Origin: Bacilli bacterium
GTDB lineage: Bacteria > Bacillota_I > Bacilli_A > ML615J-28 > CAG-313
Assembly: GCA_900770645.1 (NCBI GenBank)
Contig: CAAGKY010000046.1
Location: 1-45,303 of the forward strand
Length of the DNA: 45,303 nucleotides
Reading direction: 5' to 3'
Positions 32,742-39,791 of the stretch are shown here, piece by piece. Below the pieces are notes generated by a model. The model was not told where the DNA came from. It saw only the letters and a program-made list of their open reading frames with translations, and searched no databases. Numbering within the stretch: the first letter of the stretch is position 1; each line of letters begins with the position of its first letter. Made by a program: the position numbers and the translations under genes.

Positions 32742-33377
32742 ATGAAACTTTGGCAAACAATCGTGTTATGTGCAGTGTCAGCACTATTGACACTTTCAAT
32801 TTTTTTCAATTTCTTTTTTGTAGGTATATTCGGAATTCATGATTCTGATTCATTTAAACAAGCTTTACTTAGTAAAGAAATCTTAGATGCATTTGTTAAT
32901 ATTGAGAACACTGATGACAAGGTAGATACAGACGTAGAAATCGACTCTTCAACTACTACTCCAAGTACTGACGAAGATGAAGATACTACTGTAAACAATA
33001 ATCAAAATATTGAGAACAAACCTTTACAGAAAAATGAAATAGTATTTAATCAAGAAAACGTTATTATCACATTCGTTAAGCAAGAATCTGGAATATTTGG
33101 AAAATCATTTATCTTCTTAATTAAAAATAATTCTGATATTGAAATTAGCGTATCGTTTACTGATGTCTATCTTGATGACTTTTTATTAGAGATGTCAGGA
33201 GGAAGTACTTGGAATATTGCTCCTAATAAAACAGCTACGATCGAATTGTCACTATTAGAATATGAATATGAAGAGTTTATTACTAATCCTAAAAAAGTAG
33301 AGTATGCTATTAAGCTTTGGAATGCGAACACTTACGAAGATATTGTAATAGAAAATAAAGTTTTATATATCGAATAA
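32742..33377 (+). CDS. Membrane-anchored protein with extracellular beta domain
   Basis: 211 aa. One transmembrane segment (about 7-29), then a Thr/Asp/Asn-rich disordered stalk (about 55-100), then a beta-sandwich-like domain (ENVIITFVKQ...NNSDIEISVSFTDVYLDD...YAIKLWNA). There is no lipobox. It may modify the host surface, for example for superinfection exclusion, but this is inference. AAAGGAG site. Confidence 0.75.
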   Translation: MKLWQTIVLCAVSALLTLSIFFNFFFVGIFGIHDSDSFKQALLSKEILDAFVNIENTDDKVDTDVEIDSSTTTPSTDEDEDTTVNNNQNIENKPLQKNEIVFNQENVIITFVKQESGIFGKSFIFLIKNNSDIEISVSFTDVYLDDFLLEMSGGSTWNIAPNKTATIELSLLEYEYEEFITNPKKVEYAIKLWNANTYEDIVIENKVLYIE

Positions 33378-33386
33378 AAAAATAAT

Positions 33387-33427
33387 TTATCAAAACTGTT
33401 TACAAATAAACTAAAGTGTGATATAAT
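33387..33427 (+). promoter_or_regulatory. Class 1 promoter
   Basis: TTATCAAA, TTTACA, 17 nt without TTACCAAA, TGATATAAT. Confidence 0.9.
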
Positions 33428-33472
33428 ATAATTGTAAAAATAAATTAAAGAAAGATAGAGGAAAAATAAATT

Positions 33473-33769
33473 ATGAAAAATTATACTGATGCATTAATTG
33501 AAAAAGAAGTTGAAGACACTGAAGTTATTCGTGCGATTTATAAAAATGGAGATAGTCGAATGGAAGATATTGATTCTTATGCAGAAGACTATGGCTTTAA
33601 AGCGACTAAAGTAGATTCTTATAAAAATCCATATTATTTAGAATGGGATGACGCATCTCCAACGATGGATGAATGGTTATTAGAAGGAAGTAAAGAAGCA
33701 ATTTTAAGTTTTATGGAAGACTATAATTTACCATTCGAAGATGATGAATTTTTTGAAATTTTAGATTAA
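33473..33769 (+). CDS. Hypothetical acidic protein
   Basis: 98 aa, very acidic, AGAGG site. Single-gene unit. Confidence 0.75.
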   Translation: MKNYTDALIEKEVEDTEVIRAIYKNGDSRMEDIDSYAEDYGFKATKVDSYKNPYYLEWDDASPTMDEWLLEGSKEAILSFMEDYNLPFEDDEFFEILD

Positions 33770-33789
33770 TAATATTTTCTCTCTTAATT

Positions 33790-33816
33790 AGGTGCCAGAT
33801 TATCTGGTGCCTTTTT
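33790..33816 (+). terminator. Intrinsic terminator
   Basis: AGGTGCCAGAT / ATCTGGTGCCT stem with two G-U pairs, then T5. Confidence 0.8.
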
Positions 33817-33834
33817 AATTTTTTTAAAAATAAT

Positions 33835-33875
33835 TTATCAAATTAGTTTACAAATTTAATATAATATGATATAAT
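33835..33875 (+). promoter_or_regulatory. Class 1 promoter
   Basis: TTATCAAA, TTTACA, 17 nt, TGATATAAT. An AATAATAAATA/TATTTATTATT 5'UTR hairpin follows. Confidence 0.85.
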
Positions 33876-33947
33876 ATAACTATAAATAATAAATAACTAA
33901 TATTTATTATTTATAAAAAAATATTTAATTAAGAGGAGAATATAATT

Positions 33948-34202
33948 ATGAAAAATTTATTAGTAACACATGTTATTTTTGGTGAAGGAAAAGTTGTAGA
34001 AGTTATTGATAGAAGTGCTCCTACTATTAAAATTGACGAAACTACTGGAGAAGTTAAATCTGTAAAATCAAATCTTCCTAATCTTTTAGTTATTGAATTT
34101 GAAAATGGAAATAAGAGAAATTTTCAAGATATCGCTTTAGAAAATGAAAAATGGTTTGTAAAAGAAAAAGAAGATGAAAATAAAAATAAAATTTTAAAAT
34201 AG
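33948..34202 (+). CDS. Small protein with a VxHxxFGEGxV motif
   Basis: 84 aa. LVTHVIFGEGKVVEV...LLVIEFENGNKRNFQ matches the SH3/Tudor-like beta-barrel of CarD-type and UvrD C-terminal domains, which bind RNA polymerase. Polymerase binding is therefore a possibility, from motif only. The C-terminus is Lys/Glu-rich. It ends at TAG, 4 nt before a class 2 promoter. Confidence 0.7.
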   Translation: MKNLLVTHVIFGEGKVVEVIDRSAPTIKIDETTGEVKSVKSNLPNLLVIEFENGNKRNFQDIALENEKWFVKEKEDENKNKILK

Positions 34203-34206
34203 TTTA

Positions 34207-34222
34207 TTGTATTATATTATAT
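34207..34222 (+). promoter_or_regulatory. Class 2 promoter for the large structured RNA
   Basis: TTGTATTATATTATAT; the best match to the consensus in the window. Confidence 0.6.
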
Positions 34223-34286
34223 ATGTGATTATGCGAGAGTGAGAATATAATGTTTATTCTCACTCGCCATATTGAGCATTTGATTC

Positions 34287-34371
34287 TGCTTTTCCTCTCG
34301 CTAAATCGAATGCTGAATATGGCGTAATACGCTTGTCGTATTTTTGTAGGTTCGAGCCCTACCTAAAAGCA
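34287..34371 (+). other. Degenerate tRNA-like structure
   Basis: Acceptor-like TGCTTTT/AAAAGCA, short TCG/CGA stem, ATGCT/GGCGT stem, long variable arm ATACG-CTTGT-CGTAT, and canonical T-arm with TTCGAGC loop, total 85 nt. The D-loop lacks GG, no standard anticodon loop is visible, and 2 nt separate the T-stem from the acceptor, so it is not called a functional tRNA. Confidence 0.35.
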
Positions 34372-34592
34372 ATTTTAGTAATCAGTAAAATGGTATCTGA
34401 GCGCCAAGGTTTGGTAGTAAGCGATGAGAACAGAAACTACAAGTGGGAAGAAAGTTAGTGCACGAACGAGTATTCCTGCGAAATCAATTAGTTTTCTATC
34501 TTTTATTTTATCAGAAAGGAAATCTCCTATTAGATATTTGAAAGTTTGTTTGTTAGAAAACTAATTTATACCTCTATAATTTTTATTTTACA

Positions 34593-34625
34593 AATAAGAA
34601 GGCAGTAGTGTCTTCTTATTTTTTT
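34593..34625 (+). terminator. Intrinsic terminator of the structured RNA
   Basis: AATAAGAAG / CTTCTTATT with 10-nt loop, then T6. Confidence 0.85.
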
Positions 34626-34639
34626 ATGTTTGCTCTGTT

Positions 34640-34855
34640 ACAGTAGGTGATCTACCGGATCTACTAGAGGTCTTCATTTACTTATTAAGTAAATTACTTG
34701 AGAATCAGATAGACCATTAGATTAGACCATGATCCACGCCCTCAATGGTCTCATCTCAGAATCATGAGCGATCCAGCCGCCATTCGAAGTAACTTACTTT
34801 GTTCAAGTAAATATTGGATTATTGGCGGATCACCGTAGGATCTATGGTAGACTCT
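34640..34855 (+). other. Second structured intergenic domain
   Basis: No ORF. Possible helices: GGTGATC/GATCACC closing about 180 nt, ATTTACTT/AAGTAAAT, AGACCATT/AATGGTCT and CCGCCA/TGGCGG. GATC is frequent. No clear promoter of its own; it could extend the upstream RNA past its terminator or act at DNA level. Confidence 0.4.
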
Positions 34856-34866
34856 ATGAAAAAATA

Positions 34867-34907
34867 TTATCAAATATGTTTACGAAAAAATTAACGTATG
34901 ATATAAT
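34867..34907 (+). promoter_or_regulatory. Class 1 promoter
   Basis: TTATCAAA, TTTACG, 17 nt, TGATATAAT. Confidence 0.85.
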
Positions 34908-34944
34908 ATAGATGTAAATAATAAATTAAGGGAGATAAATAATT

Positions 34945-35391
34945 ATGTTAGAAAAAACAAATTACGGAAAACCTAGAATTGTGAGCAGCATTTGTAAAAC
35001 AGTAAGAGTTGAAACATTTTATAAATTAGTTGAAGATGAAGAATTAGTTAAAGATTTAGTGGAATTATGTAAAGATAAATATGAATACAAAGGACGTCCA
35101 GTCGATAATGAAAAAGTAGTTAGAGAATTATTAAGTCTTAGAGCAAGAGGTGTAAGCACTAGTCTTCGTAGATATAGTGAAAACGAAGATGAAGAATATA
35201 TTACTGAATGGCCAAGTCCTTTTGATAATCGTTGGGAAGGTGATTATAATCCAAATGTAAAACCTAGAAATAAAGTATATGGTACTGAAGATATGCTGGT
35301 TGAATTTATGGAAACTCATTATGATAAATGTAAATGGAAAGAAGAGACTAAAACTCACGTTATTAAAGAACACACATATTATTATAATTAA
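34945..35391 (+). CDS. Hypothetical protein
   Basis: 148 aa. Helical N-terminal half, then charged, Trp-containing C-terminal half with many His/Lys at the end. AGGGAG site. Single-gene unit. Confidence 0.75.
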   Translation: MLEKTNYGKPRIVSSICKTVRVETFYKLVEDEELVKDLVELCKDKYEYKGRPVDNEKVVRELLSLRARGVSTSLRRYSENEDEEYITEWPSPFDNRWEGDYNPNVKPRNKVYGTEDMLVEFMETHYDKCKWKEETKTHVIKEHTYYYN

Positions 35392-35408
35392 TAAGAGATA
35401 AATTAATT

Positions 35409-35434
35409 AGAAGCCAATAGAGCTTCTTTTTATT
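35409..35434 (+). terminator. Weak intrinsic terminator
   Basis: AGAAGC / GCTTCT stem and TTTTTATTTT. Confidence 0.65.
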
Positions 35435-35499
35435 TTACCTATATATTTTATTAGTTAATAAATAAAAATACAACAGGCGTTAAATTTGGGCTTCAAATC
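35435..35499 (+). repeat. 90-bp intergenic element, copy 4 (5'-truncated)
   Basis: ACCTATATATTTTATTAG and CAACAGGCGTTAAATTTGGG. The conserved end abuts the class 2 promoter at 35501. Confidence 0.55.
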
Positions 35500-35500
35500 A

Positions 35501-35515
35501 TTGTATAATATAATG
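35501..35515 (+). promoter_or_regulatory. Class 2 promoter
   Basis: TTGTATAATATAATG, directly after copy 4 of the 90-bp element. Confidence 0.55.
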
Positions 35516-35545
35516 GTAGATATATTAAATGGAGGATAAAGATTA

Positions 35546-35923
35546 ATGAGCGTAGATATGACACATTATTTTGGAATAGGTATTAAGTTAACAGATGAAA
35601 TAGAGGATTATGATCCAATACATGACTTAGAAGATAAATATCCTGAATGCAGCGAATATCAATTTATTAGAAATAGTACTGATACTAAATCTAATATCCG
35701 AATCATCATGGATGGAATGAATGGCATGTATACTTACTTGATGTATTTAATTAAAGAAACAGGATATGAGAACATCTGGGAGACGGAGTGCACGGCTGAA
35801 TTCTCGATCGATTCACTTGATCCAGATGATATGAATAAGTTAAAAGAAATATATAGAGAATTTACTGGTAATGAATTATCTGATTCTGATTTAAAGATAA
35901 TTAGTTTATTCCACGCTAGTTAA
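35546..35923 (+). CDS. Hypothetical protein
   Basis: 125 aa, alpha/beta, acidic. First of three genes ending with the SpoIIAB-like protein. TGGAGG site. Confidence 0.75.
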   Translation: MSVDMTHYFGIGIKLTDEIEDYDPIHDLEDKYPECSEYQFIRNSTDTKSNIRIIMDGMNGMYTYLMYLIKETGYENIWETECTAEFSIDSLDPDDMNKLKEIYREFTGNELSDSDLKIISLFHAS

Positions 35924-35933
35924 GGGGACCACT

Positions 35934-36311
35934 ATGAAATTAACAAAAGAACTTATTAAGATTATTAATGATAATTTAGGATACCTAAAAAAAGAATTAA
36001 TTCTAGATTATAGCGAAGGTGATGAACTTCGATACTATGAAACAGAAGAAGTAATGGTTGATGAAGATCGATCTGAAGGAACTTATTTTACTAGATACGA
36101 AGTAATCGAGCATGTTACAGATGAAATCATTAAACTAGAGACTGTAGAAAATAATTACATTCTATTGAGCGAAGATTCAGATTATCAACTAAGTAATACC
36201 GAAACAGTGGAATTGGCGTATTACCGATATGACGGAACAGAGATGATTCCAGACCTAGAATCAGGAATAGACAATAAGTTTATTACTTTAAAAGAATACT
36301 TAAGCAACTAA
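35934..36311 (+). CDS. Hypothetical acidic protein
   Basis: 125 aa, rich in Glu/Asp/Tyr with beta-strand pattern. AAGGGGA site. Confidence 0.75.
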   Translation: MKLTKELIKIINDNLGYLKKELILDYSEGDELRYYETEEVMVDEDRSEGTYFTRYEVIEHVTDEIIKLETVENNYILLSEDSDYQLSNTETVELAYYRYDGTEMIPDLESGIDNKFITLKEYLSN

Positions 36312-36326
36312 TAGGAGGATCTATAC

Positions 36327-36764
36327 ATGGTAGAAATTAAACTAAATGTAGATAACAATACAGCACGCTTTTTAAGAAGTGTTATTACTAATTATATTTA
36401 TATACTAAACAGTAACGTAGATCACTGCACGGAGAATGAAGTTAGAACCGTCTTATCAGAAATGATTAGTAATGTTTTAATACATGCATATCCGGAAAAT
36501 GAATATTACAAACCAATTATCGTAACGATCGACCATGAAGAAGAAAACGGCCAAGTAAAATTAATAATGGCTGTAACAGATGATGGAATCGGAATGGCAG
36601 ACGTAGATCAATGTAGAACACCTATGTATACTACTTGTAATGATGAATCTAGATGTGGGTTAGGATTTACTATTATGGAGACTATGTCAGATAAACTTAC
36701 TATTACATCTAATCCTAATTTTGGAACAAAGGTTATAGTAGAAAAAGTGTTATATTCTGAATAA
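36327..36764 (+). CDS. SpoIIAB-like anti-sigma factor / serine kinase (GHKL ATPase)
   Basis: 145 aa, the usual SpoIIAB length. N box TVLSEMISNVLIHAYPEN (Glu 45, Asn 49), G1 box DDGIGM (85-90) and G2 box CGLGFTIME (110-118), then SNPNFGTKV. The order and wording follow SpoIIAB closely (TVVSEAVTNAIIHGYEEN, DEGLGI, SGMGFTIMEN). SpoIIAB binds and inactivates the early sporulation sigma factor and phosphorylates SpoIIAA. A phage copy could block host sporulation or control a sigma factor, possibly the candidate at 26082. No SpoIIAA-like partner is seen here. AGGAGG site. Confidence 0.9.
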   Translation: MVEIKLNVDNNTARFLRSVITNYIYILNSNVDHCTENEVRTVLSEMISNVLIHAYPENEYYKPIIVTIDHEEENGQVKLIMAVTDDGIGMADVDQCRTPMYTTCNDESRCGLGFTIMETMSDKLTITSNPNFGTKVIVEKVLYSE

Positions 36765-36787
36765 AGAAATAAATAGATTAAAATATT

Positions 36788-36870
36788 GTCCAGGATAAAC
36801 TTTTATTTTGGACCTAGTAATTATATTAAATAAAAATAAAAATTCAACCAGGGTTAAATATGAAGCCCGA
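36788..36870 (+). repeat. 90-bp intergenic element, copy 5
   Basis: GTCCAGGATAAACTTTTATT and CAACCAGGGTTAAATATGAA. It ends about 7 nt before the ribosome site of the next gene, a riboswitch- or leader-like position. Confidence 0.6.
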
Positions 36871-36889
36871 AATATAAAGGAGATTAAAT

Positions 36890-37297
36890 ATGAATAGAGA
36901 AGACATTTTAAACATTATCAATACTAAGAGAAATGGAACTATCGAATTAGTTAAAACAAAGGATTTTGGTAAAGGTATTATCAAAGAAACAAGTATGACA
37001 GTCGAACTAGGTGTCGAATATAGAACACTAGTTGAAGCAAAAGAATATGAATCTAAAACAAGTCATAGTTTACCTTGGGGTCACTGGTTAGAGGGATATG
37101 AGAATCTAATCATTGAACATAAAGATTCTTATTACTTAAGAGTCGCTAATCCTAATGTTACAGGATCTAGATACGTGATTGACGGCGTAGAGACGGATCC
37201 AGAGACTGCTGAAAAGCTTATTGCTCCAAGTAAGTTAAAGTCTAGCGAGTCTGTGATCTACAATATCAAATTTGAGAACATTAAAGAAATTAAATAA
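36890..37297 (+). CDS. Hypothetical protein, paralogue of the one at 27865
   Basis: 135 aa. Shares LPWGHWLEGYENLIIEHK, YYLRVANPN and LKSSESVIYNIKFENI with its paralogue. No class 1 or 2 promoter lies upstream; the 90-bp element does. AAGGAG site. Confidence 0.8.
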   Translation: MNREDILNIINTKRNGTIELVKTKDFGKGIIKETSMTVELGVEYRTLVEAKEYESKTSHSLPWGHWLEGYENLIIEHKDSYYLRVANPNVTGSRYVIDGVETDPETAEKLIAPSKLKSSESVIYNIKFENIKEIK

Positions 37298-37328
37298 TAA
37301 CCTATATTATATAGGTTATTTTTATTTT
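37297..37328 (+). terminator. Intrinsic terminator
   Basis: AATAACCTATA / TATAGGTTATT stem, TTTTTATTTT tail. Confidence 0.85.
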
Positions 37329-37336
37329 AAAAAATA

Positions 37337-37377
37337 TTATTAAAACAGTTTACAAACTCTAGAAAATGTGATATAAT
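37337..37377 (+). promoter_or_regulatory. Class 1 promoter (last of the array)
   Basis: TTATTAAA, TTTACA, 17 nt, TGATATAAT. Confidence 0.9.
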
Positions 37378-37420
37378 ATAAGTGTAGATTATTATTTATA
37401 ATAAAAGGAGAAATATAATT

Positions 37421-37582
37421 ATGAAGATTAAAATTAAAAATAAGGCTGGTAAGATAGTTAGAGAAAAAGAAGCTAGAAACTTATTACATTTTGAGGTGCA
37501 AAAGAACACACATGCCCAGGTCTTTGAATCTAAAAAGACATATAAGAGATGTAGAGATAAAAAAGTTAAGTATGATTATTAA
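37421..37582 (+). CDS. Small basic protein
   Basis: 53 aa, about one third Lys/Arg (KIKIKNKAGKIVREKEARNL ... KRCRDKKVKYDY). It probably binds nucleic acid, judged only by charge. AAGGAG site; terminator directly after. Confidence 0.7.
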   Translation: MKIKIKNKAGKIVREKEARNLLHFEVQKNTHAQVFESKKTYKRCRDKKVKYDY

Positions 37583-37616
37583 TGTCTATTGGCTAATGAG
37601 CAGTAGACATTTTTTA
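37581..37616 (+). terminator. Intrinsic terminator
   Basis: AATGTCTA / TAGACATT stem, T6. Confidence 0.8.
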
Positions 37617-37636
37617 TTTGCTAAATTATATGATTG
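37617..37636 (+). promoter_or_regulatory. Class 3 promoter
   Basis: TTTGCTAAATTATATGATTG, directly after a terminator. Confidence 0.55.
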
Positions 37637-37694
37637 CCGATTAATTTATAATTTGGTATGTAATTAAATATTTAATATTGGAGAATAGATTATT

Positions 37695-38840
37695 ATGACA
37701 GATTTTCTAATTACTTATGAACAACTTTCTTCTCTTAATGAGGATGCGAAATCAGACGCAGGAAAACGTTTCTGGGCTGCTGCTAAAAATAATAAAATAG
37801 ACGAAGAGTCTTTCTATGAGGCTTACGAAGAAGAACTTAAGCAATTAGGTTTAGATAGTATCTTCTGGCCACGTAAGAGAGAAGACGGAACTATTGGTCT
37901 CGGTAAGTTAAAACATAGAGGTGTCTATGGTGAAATTAAGAAAGCTAAAGAGACTAATCCTAATTCTTATGCAGTAAAAGCATGTGCTAAACTATGGGCT
38001 TTACAGTTCGTTGAAGGTGCTGAATATACTTTTGATATTCGTGAAAAAGAAGCACAACAACGTAAAGCGGATGAATTAAAGAGACTAGAGCAAGAGAGAC
38101 AAGAACAAGCATTACAAGAATATAGAGATATATTACCAGACGCTCTATCTGCGATTAAACCAGAAATTGTTCAAGAATACTTAGATGCATATAATATTAC
38201 TAAGGATGACATCGATTTTACAATTAGTAAATCTTATTCAGGTGAAGAGAAAATCTCATTGCTTCCTACTAAATTATTTACTTATTTAGTATATCCTAAA
38301 AATGTAGACCTTCGTACGTGGGTAATGCAAATACTAGTTAATGAATTTAACGAAGGTATCAAAGAGGCTAAGAGACGTGAAGAACAAGAAAGATATAAGT
38401 CAAATAATGCGATCGATGTAGTTGCTGCAGACAATAGCGATTCACGTACATATTGCACAGCAGTTCTTGAGGGTGACAGTGGAGCATTATATTACTTAGG
38501 CGTAAATGGCGGTCGTTCTAATGTATCTACAGTTCTAGGTACAGATGTGACAGAAATAAACTATCTTTTACAAATTACTGAACCTTATAAAGTTATTTAT
38601 ACATCAGTTCATTGCGATAGTACTTTCGGTGGACGTGGGTCATCTAATGATTACTACAGCTGAGACAGTTCTAGAGAGGCTTTACTTAAACCACTTCTTC
38701 CAAAAGAAGGTTCTTACAGCGATCCTTCAATGGATTCTAACACTAAACGTGTGTCTAACGGTAATGGTAAGAACTTAAGTTTAATGGATAACATAGATTC
38801 TTGAATGATCAGAGACTGCCGTCATTGGTCATTAGACTAA
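37695..38840 (+). CDS. Hypothetical protein with two in-frame TGA codons
   Basis: 381 aa with TGA as Trp at 38661 and near residue 368. The N-terminal half has KRFWAAAKNNKIDEESFYEAYEE; a charged coiled coil (REKEAQQRKADELKRLEQER) starts near residue 117. The C-terminal part is Gly/Ser-rich. AATATTGGAG site. It is the second protein-coding gene behind the class 3 motif and, like the one at 20444, contains TGA. No family recognised. Confidence 0.8.
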
Positions 38841-38870
38841 GTTAAAATTCTAAGGAGTGAGAATAAATTT

Positions 38871-39143
38871 ATGAATAGATTAACACCTCAACAAATAGAT
38901 GAATATAGAATCGAATTAAAAAGAATTACTGGTAGTATGGTTGTTATATATGAAAGTGGAATATTTTATATTTACAACGTTAAAGCTAATGATATAAATA
39001 ACATAATGTCTAGAATCAGACGTTTGGATTTTATAGAAACTGTAAGTAGTTCTACAAATGGTAAGTATGATTTCAATAATTTACATAGATTTGGTGGGCT
39101 ACCTCAACAAAACTATGATATTACAGGTAGAATTAAGTTATAA
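38871..39143 (+). CDS. Hypothetical small protein
   Basis: 90 aa, alpha/beta with a conserved-looking RLTPQQIDEYRIELKRITGS start. AAGGAGTG site. Confidence 0.75.
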   Translation: MNRLTPQQIDEYRIELKRITGSMVVIYESGIFYIYNVKANDINNIMSRIRRLDFIETVSSSTNGKYDFNNLHRFGGLPQQNYDITGRIKL

Positions 39144-39161
39144 TTAAACTAGGAGAATAGT

Positions 39162-39692
39162 ATGGAAGATAATAAATTAATTAAGAATAATTTTAAATAT
39201 GATATAGTAGATTCTGACATCTATGGTGGCGATGACACTGGTTGGGTTTATGTTGATATTTATAAACAAGACAATCCAGACGTAGGTGTAACAGTATTCT
39301 TTGAAGTATCTTGGGATAGTGATAGTTTTGAGTTTGAATGGGAACCTGATGGAGAACCTACTTATGTGCCTTATGGTAATACTTCAGTAATGTATGACGA
39401 TGGTAGTGGTGGTTTAGAGTCTGTAGAAGTTTATGCTGACTGTGATGATTATCATTTTATTGAATTAGAAACTAATATGGACGAAGGAACAGATTTAACT
39501 AGAGAACAAGTATTACAAATTCTTGGTTGCTCAGAAGAAGAACTAAATGGTCTAATGAAAGAGATAGAAGAGAAAGTTGTTGATTATACTAAAGACTTAT
39601 TAGTTGATTACTACTCAGACCCTGATCATTGGCCAGACAAACCTGAATATGAACCAGATTATGATAACTGGTATGATCGTGATTGGGACTAA
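39162..39692 (+). CDS. Hypothetical acidic protein
   Basis: 176 aa, strongly acidic and aromatic (ending PEYEPDYDNWYDRDWD). Beta-rich N-terminal part, helical middle (REQVLQILGCSEEELNGLMK). All Trp are TGG. TAGGAG site. Confidence 0.75.
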   Translation: MEDNKLIKNNFKYDIVDSDIYGGDDTGWVYVDIYKQDNPDVGVTVFFEVSWDSDSFEFEWEPDGEPTYVPYGNTSVMYDDGSGGLESVEVYADCDDYHFIELETNMDEGTDLTREQVLQILGCSEEELNGLMKEIEEKVVDYTKDLLVDYYSDPDHWPDKPEYEPDYDNWYDRDWD

Positions 39693-39711
39693 TAAGTAAA
39701 TAATAAAAAAT

Positions 39712-39742
39712 AAAGCTAGGATCTATGATTCTAGCTTTTTAT
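39712..39742 (+). terminator. Intrinsic terminator
   Basis: AAAGCTAG / CTAGCTTT stem, T-rich tail. Confidence 0.8.
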
Positions 39743-39745
39743 TTA

Positions 39746-39760
39746 TTGTATAGTATATTG
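39746..39760 (+). promoter_or_regulatory. Class 2 promoter
   Basis: TTGTATAGTATATTG. Confidence 0.5.
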
Positions 39761-39791
39761 TATAGACTTTATATTAATAGGAGGAAAGTAT

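Larger units (their letters stand above)
34228..34625 (+). ncRNA. Large structured non-coding RNA with tRNA-like domain
   Basis: About 400 nt with own promoter and terminator, no ORF. Helices: GCGAGAGTGAGAATA with TATTCTCACTCGC (34233-34267). A 20-bp near-perfect hairpin spans 34266-34285 / 34304-34323, whose loop CTCTCGC is complementary to GCGAGAG at 34233. The T-arm-like GTAGG-TTCGAGC-CCTAC is at 34346-34362, and TGCTTTT (34287) pairs with AAAAGCA (34365). ATTAGTTTTCTA pairs with TAGAAAACTAAT across 34487-34566. It resembles large phage RNAs such as ROOL or GOLLD in style, but the identity is not established. Confidence 0.65.

Noticed and set aside
34287..34371. A functional canonical tRNA
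   Set aside because: The T-arm is perfect but the D-loop lacks GG and no proper 7-nt anticodon loop with T33 is found; no other tRNA-like cloverleaf was noticed in the window.
34228..34625. Identification as tmRNA or RNase P RNA
   Set aside because: No tag reading frame with a clear end and no RNase P consensus segments (such as GAGGAAAGTCC) are present.
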